Below, one piece after another: positions 19,298 to 30,432 of a stretch of 30,432 nt of DNA; position 1 is the stretch's first letter, and the number at the start of each line of letters is the position of its first letter. The notes under the pieces were generated by a model. It ran no database searches. It had not been told where the DNA came from and saw only the letters and a program-made list of their open reading frames with translations. Origin of the DNA: Ephemerocybe angulata. Taxonomy: Eukaryota > Basidiomycota > Agaricomycetes > Agaricales > Psathyrellaceae. Location of the stretch: NCBI GenBank assembly GCA_013368325.1, contig JAACJK010000094.1:1-30432 (forward strand), given 5' to 3'. The position numbers were made by a program, and so were the translations under genes.

Positions 19298-19918
19298 CGT
19301 GAAACGACCCGCAGATCAAAGTAGAGAATGATAAAACGATTCAATGAGGCTTCTGTAGGGAAAGAGAAGAAAAAAAATCCAAAATTCTAGTAGGTTTGGT
19401 CCAATAAACGTGCGTTAGGCACATAAAAGCATTAAAGGTGAGAATAGCATAGTCCAGATAAACAGTCAATTTGAACACGAAGGAGAAATTTATGAGTGGT
19501 GAATAAAGGTTTAATCGCGAGGTATGATGAGTGCGAGTCCGAATCAAAGAGTTTGAGGCAATAGAAATTCTGATGGATGAGGTATGGTAGTCGGAGGATG
19601 GTATGATGATGGTACGAGGGTGTGATGGGCACGACGGCGCGGTGACGCGACTTTGATTGAGCGTAGTCCGAGGTAGTTCTTGGTGATTGACGCGTGAATG
19701 GTCAGCTTCTATTCATGCCCTCGAAGAATTACGGGGGCTGAAGTCCGTCGACTTCTGCGTCCCAACTCCGAGCCTCCGTTGCCGGTGGTGCCAATGACCA
19801 GGTATCCCTCCCCCCAATGCCAAGACCGCCGTCTTTGCATTGAAGGATGTTCAACCTCGCTTAAGCAGGCGCGATCGTGGTTGCACATGACCTGGTCGTG
19901 ATCCCGACGGATTTTTCG

Positions 19919-22900
19919 TCAGATCCTTGATCGACTTGACGCCCATGACTCGAGATACCGGTCAAGCGCAGCGAGCTTGTTGCACGTAGCCTGCGGTTCC
20001 CATGTGGGATCTCCAATCGGCCCATCTAACAAGAAACTCAACTTTTCCACCGGCATCCTGCCGATGTTCTAGTATCTCCTCGACATACCACTCAACATCG
20101 TCTGGAGCGCCGAAGTCATACGCTTCAGGTTGGGATCGGTTTGGAAAGTGAGTGTCGTCGCTTTTGAAGTGCGGCCGTAACAAGCTAACGTGGAACACAT
20201 TGTGAATCCGCCGTTGTTGCAGGCTTTCCGGAAGTTCAATCTCGTACACCGATTTCTCGGGAGTTGCCCTCAACACTTGATAGGGACCAACGAACTTCGG
20301 TACGAGTTTGTCAGCCCGCCCTTTGGTAGGTTGAGGTTCTTGGTTGATAGGTAAACCATGTCTCCCACTGCAATTCTCGGATCCCCACTGCGTTTCTTGT
20401 CCGCATGATGAACTTGGAATACGCGCGACGCTATAATTGCATCGTGCGCATCTGCGAGGTAGTGAAGCGCCCGATTGGCGAATGCTGTGACTCCTGGTGG
20501 AAAGTCGGACTCGCCCTCTGGGAACGCCCTAATCATCCGAGGCATGTACCCAAGGTTGAGCTCGAATGGAGCGAACCCCGTAGTGACGTTGATGCTCGAG
20601 TTTATTGCGAACTCGACCATCACGCACTTCGTCACCCAATCCTTCTGGTCTGGCTGTACCGCGGAGCGTAGGATTTGACCAATGCTTCGGTTGACTCGCT
20701 CTGTGATTCCATCCGTTTGAGGATGGAACGAAGTCGACATGAGAAGCTTCGCACCGAGCAGGCGGTGAACCTCTTTCCACCATCGTGAGGTGAACTTGGT
20801 GTCTCGGTCAGAGACGATTGATTTGGGAAGTCCGTGAAGGCGCACGATCTCTCGCACAAAGATGTCGGAAAGCTCCGTGGCCGTCGTGGTCGTGTTGATG
20901 GGATTAGGTGCACCATCGAGGTAAGTCGGCATATCACAACCCAAAGGTAGTTCTTGCCCTCGACCTCCGGGAATGGGCCAATAAAGTCCATCCAATCGAC
21001 TCCCATGGGTAGTGAGGTGTGGGTAGCGGATGGAGAAGTCCACTGGGCTTCTGGTTTGAAACCTTGCTTGTTGCGCATGTCACGCACGACTTGCAGAATT
21101 TCTCGGTGAGTGTGTAGATACCTGGCCACCAGTACCACTCCTGATATAATCAGCAGTCTTCTGTGGTCCAAAGTGGCCTACGGTTTCGTGCGCTTGCTCG
21201 ATAATCGCGCCACGCAGTGTCCTCCCCATGTACGTCCCGTTGGGCACGCATGTAACTCGTTCCAAGGCCCGGTTTTTCGTCCAAATAATTCCCTCTTCAA
21301 TCTCAAACATGTCATGCTTCCCCTCTCCTCGAAGGATCTTTGAGAAGAGTGGATCAGACTTGTATCCCTCCTTCACCGCTTCGTCGAATCCATCATGCTC
21401 TTCCATCACTTGCACGAGCTTCCTGGCCTTTGATACTGATTGCTCGACTGTCTGTTCCTTGCCCAGCGGCCGTTTCGGCACAGCTGCCACAGCGACAGGT
21501 TTATCAGCCTCGCGCATAGCGTCTGCTGCGACGTCCCGCATCTCCTTTCTCTCAAGCATCCGCCTCTCGAGTCGTGCAGACCGTCGCTTTCCAGCGATGG
21601 TTGCCATGACCGCACTGAACTCCATTTCGCGTCCACGCAGCTCCTTCCTCCTGTCTGGCGGTAGGTCATCAAGCTCGGGATCGAGTCGACGATCTGCGTT
21701 GACGTACTCCGAGATATCGTGTGCGTCTCCCCAGTTGTCATTCTCATAGTACCGAGAAAAAGCATCGGCCACCTTATTCAGTATCCCTTGACGTAGCGAA
21801 TATTGAAGTCGAACCGCGACATGAATTCCATCACCGTGTCTGCCTCCCTGAGAGACGACTCTGCGTATGGAAGAATTCAAGCGCCTTGTGGTCGGTGACG
21901 ACGTGTATGCGGTACCCACTAACTTGTCCTCCCATTTCAGCAACGCCTCCAGGATCGCCAGAGTTTCCTGCTCGAAACTCGGTAATTCCTCTGCGCATCT
22001 GTAAACTTCCGTGACATAAACCCGCTGGTCGACATTGCTGCCAGGTAGGTCCCTGTCGTACATCGCGCCAACGCCGCTGACGGATGCGTCACAAATGACC
22101 CAGATGGGTTCTGGCTTCGTCGCGTCGATAGGCTTGAGTATAGGTGTCTTGCAGCATATATCCTTGATCCGCTGGAAGCAGATCTCGTGGATAGGTCGCC
22201 ACTCGAACGCTTGTCCATTCTTCGTCATTGAAGATAGCGGCTCCGTGTATGCCGCCACCTTTGGGAGAAACGGCGCGAGATATTGGACCAATCCGAGGAA
22301 TCGTTGGATGTCGTTATAATTCCTCGGTGTCCTCCACTCCCGGATCCTCGCCATCTTGTCCGCATCAGCGTGCAGCCCTTGTCGTCGATTAGATGTCCTA
22401 GACAATCAATCTCTTTTGCGTATAGCTCGACCTTCGACTGCTTGAGGTAGAATTCCGCCTCCTTGAGCTTATCAAAGATTAGCTTGAGGTGCCGTTCATG
22501 CTCGTCGACGCTGTTGCTGTACACAAACAGGTCGTCGAGATAGACATGGAGGAAGATCCCAATGAACTCTCGGAAATTAAGTTCATTAGCCTCTGGAACG
22601 TAGCAGGTGCGTTACAGTCCCCTGTTGCATTACATGGCTCACGAAGGTGCCGTAGATTGTTGCGAAGGACGTCTTCCACACATCGCCCGGCTCAATGCGC
22701 ACTTGCTCGTAGGCATCAGACAGGTCATCTTCGATCTGTACTTTGCTTTCGCACATCCAGACGAATCTGATCCTGGTCTGGGAACGGGGTCACGTCCTTG
22801 ACCGTGTTGTCGTTTCGTTTCCGGCAGTCGATGACTGTCCTCAGCTCGCGTCGCGCTTAGCTAGGCAGAGCATCGGCGCAGCTTGAGCGCTCTGCTTTGG

Positions 22901-23165
22901 CTCCCATAACCGGCCTTCGTGTATTCGCCAATCTTCGCCGATATTGGGTCTTCAGCGAGTCCGCGCATCGAGGTAAGTGATAGTTGTACTGCTTGTCCTC
23001 GTCGATCAATGCAATGGTATGGTTGATCTCGCGCAGCGGAGGCTTCTTCATTCCGGACCCGCCCCATCGGTCAGCAAGCATGGTAGCCACTGCTCCTTGA
23101 GCTTGGGTATGTCGTCCTCGTGAGTTCGCCTCGAACTCAACAGTTCTCGAGAACTCCTCCGCCAT
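19919..23165 (-). pseudogene. Degenerate pol of the minus-strand gypsy element
   Basis: Reverse transcriptase starts around 23000; VIDCRKRND lies near 22850-22820 and the catalytic YLDD at 22542-22531. RNase H has its first acid in CDAS near 22090. The integrase zinc finger has HETVGHFG near 21200 and CKSC near 21090. The catalytic triad is D near 20988 (DWMDFIG), D near 20809 (VSDRDTKF) and E near 20701 (ITERVNRS). The chromodomain spans 20096-19925 (EWYVEEILEHR, LVRW.DW, then DPTWEP after a shift) and the stop is TGA 19921-19919. The frame changes at several points (about 20030, 20270, 20880, 21130, 22400 and 22800), so it is not expected to make a working polyprotein. Upstream (23165-23650) lies unassigned gag-like coding sequence. 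Confidence 0.85.
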
Positions 23166-23660
23166 TCGGTTGAACTCCTGCGCAATCCCAGATCATCCGC
23201 CGCTGGCACAATCTTCTCCTTCAACTGCTCCCTCGTCTTCAAGTCAGGAACCGGTTCTAGTGAACTCTTCGACAATCTCCTCGACTACCTCGACCTCCGG
23301 CTCGAACAGCATCTCTGGCCATGCAGTACCCAACGGATGGTTTGTGCGTCTCGCACCGGGACTGTCCGGATCCTCAACCTCCTCAACGGTCGCTCGTCTC
23401 GAATTCCATCGACGATCCTTGTTCGGATCGTTCGCCTTCAGTAGCGAATCATCTGTGTGACTCGCTCCCCCTCAGACTGTCGGCGCCTCGTTGTCAGGGG
23501 AACACGATCCTCTGTGGATCGTGCTGCACTCTGCGGGACTCGCCCCTCAGGCTGAGCCCCCTCGCCCGTCAGGGCTTCTTCACAGCAGCGTGTACTGCTT
23601 CTTCATCCAGGTGCGTCGCTCCATCATCTTCGACTCCTGGGCCATATCCATCCCTTGACT

Positions 23661-24126
23661 GAAAAGTCCTTGCCGCCAATGGTATCCGTATAAAAGTATA
23701 TATAAAAGTATATGAAGGGGAAGGAGGTAACGGCACCGGAATACCGGAGAGACAAGAGTGGTAGCACAGCAGAAAGAGTACCCGTTGGTCGAGGAAGAAG
23801 ACGCTGGAAGGAGAAACACTTGTAATTCTCTGTAGACTACGGACAAGTAGCTACTGGTTAAATATGCAGTAAACATAGGAATATGGTAAGAAATCTCACA
23901 AGAAGTTAAGAAGAATGGCGTATCAAAAGATATAGAACATAAGAAGCATAACAACTAACAAATAGAAGTGCGAAGAATAGCAGAAGTAATGATATATCAA
24001 AGGCGAAGTGAGCCATGCCGCAGCCAAGCAAGTGCAGCATGTAATGACATCATCAAAGAGGATGTCCCAATAGGCAGAAAACACATGACCAATAAGATAA
24101 GATACATCGCAATCACAGATTCAACA
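23661..24126 (-). mobile_element. Possible Copia-type LTR remnant
   Basis: On the minus strand the segment starts TGTTGAATC immediately after a purine tract (CTTGAGGGGGAG at 24138-24127), the usual junction of a Copia-type polypurine tract and its 3' LTR. The left end of the LTR cannot be fixed; no partner LTR and no Copia pol were seen. It sits between the two gypsy elements. Confidence 0.35.
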
Positions 24127-24705
24127 CTCCCCCTCAAGCCTAGCATTGTCTGGAAACATAGCGACGTGCTTGATGAAAATATAAGGGATGGAGATGTATA
24201 AAGGGAATAAAAGAAATCAGCAAGATCGGACCACCTGTGTTGCTGCACGACAGGGGCAAGAGACAGGCCAAAAGTGACCACAAGTCAGGTGATTTTTGCT
24301 GATAAATCGTGTAAGATCCAGCATAAGATCTGGATCTATGCTGGATCTTCATTTAATGATCAGTCATGTGATCATGCAAGATAAGATAAGAAAAGAAAGA
24401 ATAAGAAAGGCTCAGAGATATGCTCGAGCATGGACAATGGAGGATGGGAGATGGAAAGTAGATGGAAAATAGTAAATCTGTCATGATGGAGTCGAAGAAA
24501 TGCCCCAGAACAGATAACAAATGAATACTCCCCCTCGAGTCCAGGAATGACAGAAGCGCGTATAACGAGGAACTTTCAACTCACGCTCTGAAAATAAGAC
24601 ACACGGCGGCATAGAAAAGCACAAAACCGGTCAAAATAGGCCATGATAGGCATGTCAACACAAAAGCCTGGAGCGAGTAATCAGCAATCAACAGGTGTGG
24701 ACAGG
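24127..24705. other. Retroelement-derived non-coding DNA
   Basis: It holds the purine tract at 24127-24137 and a second similar one on the minus strand at 24529-24540 (CTCGAGGGGGAGT). Between them is A/G-rich sequence with a palindromic pair of AAGATCC/GGATCTT words (24312-24350). No gene recognised. Confidence 0.35.
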
Positions 24706-25739
24706 TGTTACGACCTGGATGATCTATTTATTCTTTTCCTTTTCTTTTCTTTTCCTTTATTTCTCGTCTTTCATTCTCTACTTTCTATTATTACAAGACG
24801 CGTCTCGATCACGTGACACAGCACGTGCGATCACATGCACAGGTCACCTGTTACATCACGGGACCAGCACAGCATCAGTCAGCACCTCAGTCAGCATGAC
24901 ATCATATGCACAGCACTCGCACAGCTCTTCGACTCATACATGGTCATTCCTTACATAGCGTTCCACAGCTTCTGCACAGTATGTACAGCCTCGTATAGCC
25001 ATAGTCACGTCACGGTCACGAAACATAGCAGTATATAACCTAGGTAGACCTCACTGTATTTCCCCAGTCTTTAGCTGGTCAATATCACGGCCTTGTCTAC
25101 AAGTCTCTTGCCTTGATTCTCTCGCCCCTTCTCTCTCTCTCTCTCGTCTTCTGTCCTAAGTTAGGGTTAGCAGCGCACCAGACCGGTCGTTCGCTGACAA
25201 TAGCTAAAGACTTCCTTCGTCGCCGATCACCTCGATCCTCGACGCCATCACCACTCTCAAACAACCATCAAACCTTGCCGCGCCTAGGCGTGTGTTTCCT
25301 TATTCCATTTTCACACTATCCTCTTTTATCCCAAGCACGCCCCTCTGTAGGAGGCAGCACCTTGAGAGCGCGAGACTTTAGGTCTTAAGCGTACGTAGAA
25401 GCCCCACTGTGAGAGCCCAGACTTCTGATCTTCCCCGTTCGTTGGATCTCGATAACGGAAGCTAAGAACCTGGTAACGTATCAGACGATCAAGAGCTACG
25501 GCTCGGCTTAGTTTACAAATTCCCCTTTACCCCTTTTCTCCTGCCCAATAGGCCCTTTGTAGTTTGTCAACGGTCATCTAGTCTACGTAGACACATTCCC
25601 GGAGACCCATCTCGGAGATACAACTCGATCTCCACGACCCAAGCAAATCGCATTGCGTAGACTGTACGTATATCCTGCAGCCTGACGCATAGACGGACCG
25701 ATATACCGCACAAGCAACCCCTATCCCACATCACCACCT
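24706..25739 (+). repeat. 5' LTR and leader of the plus-strand gypsy element
   Basis: TGTTACGACC at 24706 is a typical fungal gypsy LTR start. Inside are a T/C-rich tract, two CACGTG palindromes 12 bp apart (24810, 24822), a TATA candidate (GTATATAACC near 25031) and a CT microsatellite near 25132-25146. The LTR end is not certain: the other LTR lies outside the window. A TGG-starting primer-site candidate is at 25471 (TGGTAACGTATCAG). The long T-rich open frame at 24695 is not coding. Confidence 0.5.
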
Positions 25740-26873
25740 ATGGCAGAACCCTCCAGCCCGCCATGGCCACCCTGGCGTCGACTAGACCATCTTGGAACAT
25801 TGTCGCCTCTTCGCATCAACCTTGACCGAAGTCTTTCCGAACCTCCACCGCTGCAACAAACCTCGCTAACCTCCGCTCGACAGGCTGTCCTCACCCAAAA
25901 ACAGACCCAACTCGCCGAGAACTTGCCAAGCAACGACCATTTCTACGCTCAAGAAACTGAAACCCCGACCCCCGAAAAATCAATGAGCTCCTGAAAGAGC
26001 AGGAGCTTCATTGCAGAACTGAAATGTACTACGACATCATGGAAGTCGACGACGCAAAGCAACGGATCATTTTCGCCCTTTCCAAGATCAAAGGAGGAAC
26101 GAACGACATGGCTAGTCATTGGCGGACAGCCAGAGAACTTTCATGAGGAACCACGAACCGACAGCTGAGGAACCAACCTACTTCAAACTGGAAGCAATTC
26201 GTCGTTACATTCAACAGCCACTTCGTCATCCAGAACGTCTCGGAAGCCGCCATCGACAAGATGCGCACCCTGGTCCAAGGCAGCTCCACCTGCGAAGAGT
26301 ATACTATCCTCTTCCAGGGGTACTCGACCCAGTCTGGATATAACGAACCGGCCATGCTTGCCGAGTACAAGCGAGGACTGAACAAGGCACTCAGGGATAA
26401 GATCTACGGACTGATCCCGATGCCTACGACACTGGACGATTGGGCCAAGAAGGCATGCACCCTGGACAGACAGTTCCGCCTATCAAAAGGGGAACGGAAC
26501 AACGAACAGACCACCCAAAGGAAATGGACTCCAAGGGAGAAAATCGACCCACGCACTATGCCACAACCCGGCTCGTGACCCCAACGCCATGGACATTGAT
26601 CGCAATCGCTCCCCTCTCATCTGCTACACTTGTGGGAAACCCGGTCACCGATCCGACTCCTGCAGGCAGGCTGTACCTGATGTCAGCTGTGCCTACTGCA
26701 AGGCCAAAGGACACAAGATCGCCGACTGCAAGTCCCCCAACAAGAAGCCCTTTGCCCCATTTTCCAAAGACACTGCCGCTCCTCCCCAGTACACCCGCGT
26801 CAACGACTTCGACCTTTCCGCTATGCCCGAATCCGAGATTGAGGCCCTCAAAGCCAAGTTGAAGGATTTTTAA
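25740..26873 (+). pseudogene. Gag with two CCHC zinc knuckles, frame-shifted
   Basis: ATG 25740 (MAEPSSPPWPPW) opens a proline-rich N-terminus. The frame breaks in an A5 run at 25975-25979 and continues as INELLKEQELHC and RIIFALSKIKGGT. It shifts again around 26130-26180 to the capsid-like WKQFVVTFNSHF and AMLAEYKRGLNKALRDKI, and again near 26580. The last part has two nucleocapsid knuckles, CYTCGKPGHRSDSC and CAYCKAKGHKIADC (from about 26622), and ends TAA at 26873. Confidence 0.88.
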
Positions 26874-26936
26874 AGGGACCACTCGAGCGCCCAAGCGAGC
26901 TGGTCATGGACTCTCAGATTCTGATACCCGACGTAA

Positions 26937-27833
26937 TATGCCCCATCCCCAATAAATTATATTTCGACGAAGAATCAGAACCAGGGCAGATTTAAAGGAA
27001 AGAAAGGAAAACCAGGAACGGCAGAATGGGTCGCGCAGCGACTTGATGATAGCCCCGATCGAGCAGTAGGACTTCTTCTTGCGTGGACACATCACAAGAA
27101 AGTCCGAGAAGTAGGAGATGAACTCGTTGCCAAACTCCGAAAGCTCACAGACACCGAAGTAGTAGAAGCACTGGACAGCCTTGCAACTCCCAAACAATAC
27201 ATAAGGAGTTTAAGGACGGACAGGCAGCTTACAGCCAACATCGTCGCAAGCACATGCGATGATAAGCGAAGCTTCTCTATCGAAGGTCTTATTGACTGTG
27301 GGTCTACCGGAAGTTGTATTGATGCTGCATTCGTCAAAGAAGAAGGAATCAATACGCGACGGCTACCCCTTCCTATACCAGTCTATAACGCTGATGGAAG
27401 TCCAAACAACAACGGACCCATTACCGAAGTAGTGGAACTCTTCATCAAAATCAAGGACCACACGGAACGCATCGAGCTAGCTGTTTCGAACCTTGACAAG
27501 TCGAAGATCTTCCTAGGAATGGACTGGCTGGAGAAGCACAATCCCTCTATCGATTGGCAGAAGAAGGAGATCTTATTCAACCGATGCCCACTCGAATGCA
27601 CGCCGCTCATAACTGGTGACCCCGAATCAGACGAGATCAAATGGGAAGAGATCGAGGTCGGAGATCGACTGCTAGCCATCGATATCCAAGGAGAGATCAA
27701 AATAAGGGCTTTCCAAACCACTGCCTCTAAAATTGCCGAAACCAAGCACAAGGCAACAAAAGAGCACGTTCGAAGAAGCAGTCCCGAAATGCTATCATGG
27801 CTTCAAGGACGTCTTCTCAAAGGAAGCCTTTGA
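26937..27833 (+). pseudogene. Aspartic protease region of the plus-strand gypsy pol
   Basis: One open frame from about 26937 to TGA 27833. The catalytic loop reads LIDCGSTGSCID (Asp codon at 27294). The usual retropepsin motif is D-S/T-G; here it is D-C-G. The downstream hydrophobic FLGMDWLEKHNPSIDW block is the typical second half of gypsy proteases. A shift near 27750 carries the true coding line into the reverse transcriptase. Confidence 0.8.
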
Positions 27834-29200
27834 TGAACTCCCTCCAAGGCGAGCATGGGACCATGCGATCGAACTCATACCTGGAGCAGAAGTGATGGAC
27901 AGTCGAATCTATCCCCTGAACCCAGAAGAGCAGGCAACTAGACGCTTTTCTGGAAGAAAACCTCAAATCAGGAAGGATCAGACCATCGAAGTCACCGATG
28001 GGAGCACCCCTCTTCTTCGTCAAAAAGAAAGACGGTACTCTACGACCTGTCCAAGACTACAGACGGCTGAATGAGATTACGATCACCAACCGATATCCCC
28101 TTCCACTCATCCAAGAACTCATCGACAAACTCGAGGAGCACGGTACTATTCCAAGATCGACATCCGATGGGTTTCAATAATGTCCGAATCAAAGAAGGAG
28201 ACGAATGGAAAGCAGCCTTTCGCACCAACCGCGGGCTGTTTGAACCTCTCGTTATGTTCTTCGGTCTCAAGAACTCACCTGCCACATTCCAGACCATGAT
28301 GAATGCACTCTTCCGAGATCTCATCAACGATGGACACGTTGTCATCTACATGGACGACATCCTGATCTTTACCGACACTCTGGAGGAACATCGGAAACTA
28401 GTCACCAAAGTTCTGGAAAGGCTACGGCGATACAAGCTATTTGCCAAACCCGACAAGTGCTCCTTTGAACAAACGGAAGTCGAGTACCTTGGAGTCATCG
28501 TCTCCACAACAAAGTTCGCATGGATCCAGAAAAGGTCAAAGCCGTCAGAGACTGGCCAGCTCCGACATCCGTCAAAGGAGTCCAACAGTTCTTGGATTCG
28601 CCAACTTCTACCGAAGATTCATCGAAGGGTTTGGAGGACTAGCGAGACCGCTCTCGGGACTCACGGGAAAGAAGGAATGGGAGTGGGGAAAGGAGCAAGA
28701 GGAAGCCTTCAAGGAGATAAAACGGAGAATCACGACAGCACCTGTACTTACCATGCCCAACGACAAAGGGAAATTCCGAATCGAATGTGATGCATCAGAC
28801 TTCGCCATCGGTGCCATCCTATCACAGCAACAGCTAGATGGGAAATGGAAACCAATTGCATTCTTGTCGCATGCCCTTAACCCAACGGAGCGGAACTACG
28901 AGATCTACGATAAGGAGTTACTCGCCATCATGACCGCACTATCTGAATGGAGACAATACCTGCTTGGAGCTGAGGAAATCTTCGAATGTTACACAGACCA
29001 CAAGAACCTTAGCTACTTTAGGAAACCCCAGAAGCTCAACCGGAGACAGGCAAGATGGACCACCGAGATGCAGGACTACAACTTCACACTCCACCACCGC
29101 CCTGGGAAAACCATGGCCAAGGCAGATGCTCTATCTAGACGAGATGGTCATGACAAAGGAGAACGGGACAACGAAAACGTCACAGTCCTGAAATCCGAGT
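27750..29200 (+). pseudogene. Reverse transcriptase and RNase H of the plus-strand gypsy element
   Basis: Recognisable in order: WDHAIELIPGAE (about 27857), [15 protein letters not shown] (about 27990), [11 protein letters not shown], catalytic YMDD at 28347-28358, FANFYRRFIEGFGG (about 28600), and RNase H starting at IECDASDFAIGAI (about 28780) with DHKNLSYF and ADALSRR. Frame changes occur at about 27930, 28145, 28170 (G3 run), 28510 and 28590, all small indels. All key residues seen are intact, so the damage is by indel rather than by loss of active-site codons. Confidence 0.9.
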
Positions 29201-29299
29201 GGTTCCGAGCGCTTTCGATTGAAACAGACCAAGATGTCATGCGACGGATCTTGAAGGTGTGCAGGAATAGAGACAAATCAGTAGAAAAGCGCTCTCACA

Positions 29300-30432
29300 G
29301 AAGGAAGATGGATGGGAAGAAACGGAAGATGGCATCATCACCTGGAAAGGACGGATTTACGTACCAGTAGACAAAGAAGCTGCGGGAAGAAATCATCAGA
29401 CAACACCATGACGCCCCCACCGCCGGACACCCGGGACAGTACAAAACCCGAGAACTCATCACTCGAAACTACTGGTGGCCCAAGATCCAGGACTCAATCC
29501 GACGATACGTAGAAGGATGTGAAGCCTGTCAAAGGACAAAACCCAAACGCACTTCCCCAGCAGCCCCATTAGTCCCAAACGAGATTCCATCCAGACCCTG
29601 GGAAATCGTCTCTATCGATATGATCGGACCACTACCCGAGTCCAACGGGAGTAATGCCATACTCGTAATTGTCGACAGATTCTCCAAGAAGATCGAAGCC
29701 ATACCCACAACCACTGAGCTGACATCTAAAGGGTAGCCGAACTATACAGGGACTATGTTTTCCGACACCACGGTCTTCCCCAAAAGGTCATCAGCGATCG
29801 AGGAACCCAGTTCGTCTCCAACTTCATGACAGATCTACTTCTTCTTCTGGGAATAAAGCACAACCGATCCACTGCATTCCACCCACAAACCGATGGACAA
29901 ACCGAGCGTATCAACCAAGAGCTTGAACAGTATCTCCGACTCTTCATCAGCGAACGACAGGATGATTGGGCAGAATGGCTTCCATTAGCAGTCTTCTCGT
30001 ACAACGACAAGGTCCACTCTGCAACAGGCTACTCCCCATTCTTCCTCAACTCCGGACAACACCCTTGGAAAGGAAAAGAAGCCCGGACACGTGTAAAGTC
30101 GGAGCCTGCGCAACAGTTTGCCGAGCGAATGAAGCAAGTACACGAGGATGCCCGCTCCAGCCTCAAGGCAGCAGCTGAGAAAATGAAGGAGAACTACGAC
30201 CGACATCGCCGAGATGCCATAGACTACAAACCTGGTGACAAGGTTTACCTCGAAGGAACCAACATCTCAATCACTCGTCCTTCTCGGAAACTCTCGGATA
30301 AACGTTATGGTCCATTCCCCATTGTCAAGAAGATCGGGCAATCTGCTTACCAACTCCAACTCCCTCCGAAATGGAAATCCATCCACCCTGTCTTTAACGA
30401 ATCACTCCTAACTCCGTTCAAAAAGCCCGAAT
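29300..30432 (+). pseudogene. Integrase of the plus-strand gypsy element, partial
   Basis: Zinc-binding HHCC region: HHDAPTAGH near 29405 and CEACQ near 29521. The catalytic triad is D 29617 (SIDMIGPL), D 29796 (SDRGTQF) and E 29904 (QTERINQE), with 35 residues between the second D and E, the canonical D,D-35-E spacing. Frame changes occur near 29335 and 29385 and in a G3 run at 29731-29733 (giving a premature TAG). The frame then stays open to the window end through GDKVYL and the C-terminal HPVFNESLL. Confidence 0.9.

Larger units (their letters stand above)
19088..23660 (-). mobile_element. Ty3/gypsy chromodomain retroelement (chromovirus), 5' truncated
   Basis: Order on the minus strand: reverse transcriptase, RNase H, zinc-binding and catalytic integrase, chromodomain, polypurine tract, LTR. 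This is the Ty3/gypsy order. The chromodomain at the integrase C-terminus defines chromoviruses, which target chromatin marks. The 5' LTR and a clear gag or protease are missing; the right limit near 23660 is an estimate where coding-like sequence stops. Confidence 0.85.
24706..30432 (+). mobile_element. Ty3/gypsy retroelement, plus strand, cut by the window end
   Basis: Order: LTR/leader, gag with two CCHC knuckles, aspartic protease, reverse transcriptase, RNase H, integrase. The last bases (HPVFNESLLTPF) are the region just before a possible chromodomain, so the 3' end and 3' LTR lie outside. The coding frame is broken in about ten places. It is a different lineage from the minus-strand element: the reverse-transcriptase motif is YMDD rather than YLDD and the sequences are not closely similar. 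Confidence 0.9.

Noticed and set aside
24695..24958. Plus-strand frame with a phenylalanine/leucine-rich hydrophobic start
   Set aside because: It is the T/C-rich LTR read as protein, and it starts at a non-coding position.
25156..25168. TTAGGGTTAG, a telomere-like word
   Set aside because: Only about one and a half repeats inside retroelement leader sequence; no array.
1..30432. CRISPR arrays, bacterial operons, rRNA or tRNA genes
   Set aside because: No spaced direct-repeat array, no rRNA-like sequence and no tRNA A/B box pair that I could recognise; the DNA is clearly eukaryotic.

Overview
The window looks like nuclear DNA of a mushroom-forming basidiomycete (Agaricomycetes-type). The reasons are introns of about 39-63 nt with GT(G/A)AGT or GTACGT donors, pyrimidine-rich promoters, a fungal ARB1-type ABC-F gene, an F-box relic, short C2H2-finger genes and chromodomain Ty3/gypsy elements. 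Only one gene is a recognisable housekeeping gene; most of the rest is duplicated or mobile DNA.

Layout. 1-2735 is the left arm of a diverged inverted duplication; its partner is at about 14822-17490. Each arm carries one copy of a two-exon zinc-finger gene. The right copy is intact (299 aa); the left copy has lost a G at its splice acceptor. 3862-4361 is a small spliced gene with a signal peptide and one C2H2-like finger. 5034-5770 is a promoter-headed, internally duplicated stretch that I cannot assign. 6003-8798 is the ARB1 (ABCF2-like) gene with eight exons, one very long intron and a one-base frame break at the last codons. 9770-14830 holds two tandem copies of another small single-finger gene on the minus strand.

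The second of those copies is split by a 3,011-bp DNA transposon (11295-14305). The transposon has a perfect 8-bp target-site duplication (GGGCCAGG), imperfect terminal inverted repeats starting GGTGG, and clustered TTGCGGT/ACCGCAA words near both ends. Reading across the empty site restores the zinc finger in frame. Its only sizeable gene encodes a disordered N-terminus followed by a GCM-like (WRKY-GCM1 superfamily) zinc domain; no transposase is visible. This is the most unusual object in the window.

From 17652 on, an F-box-type pseudogene is followed by a graveyard of retroelements: a minus-strand chromodomain Ty3/gypsy element with one recognisable 194-bp LTR (19088 to about 23660), a possible Copia-type LTR and polypurine tract (to 24137), and a plus-strand Ty3/gypsy element (from about 24706) that runs off the window end. 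Both gypsy elements contain many frame breaks.

Linking theme: five separate sequences here (1348-2301, 3862-4361, 9964-10434, the split copy, 15233-16190) encode single fingers of the form C-x2-C ... H-x5-H, which suggests one locally amplified family. Caution: several frame breaks, including one in the essential ARB1 gene, are single-base differences in short homopolymer runs, so some may be sequence errors rather than real mutations.
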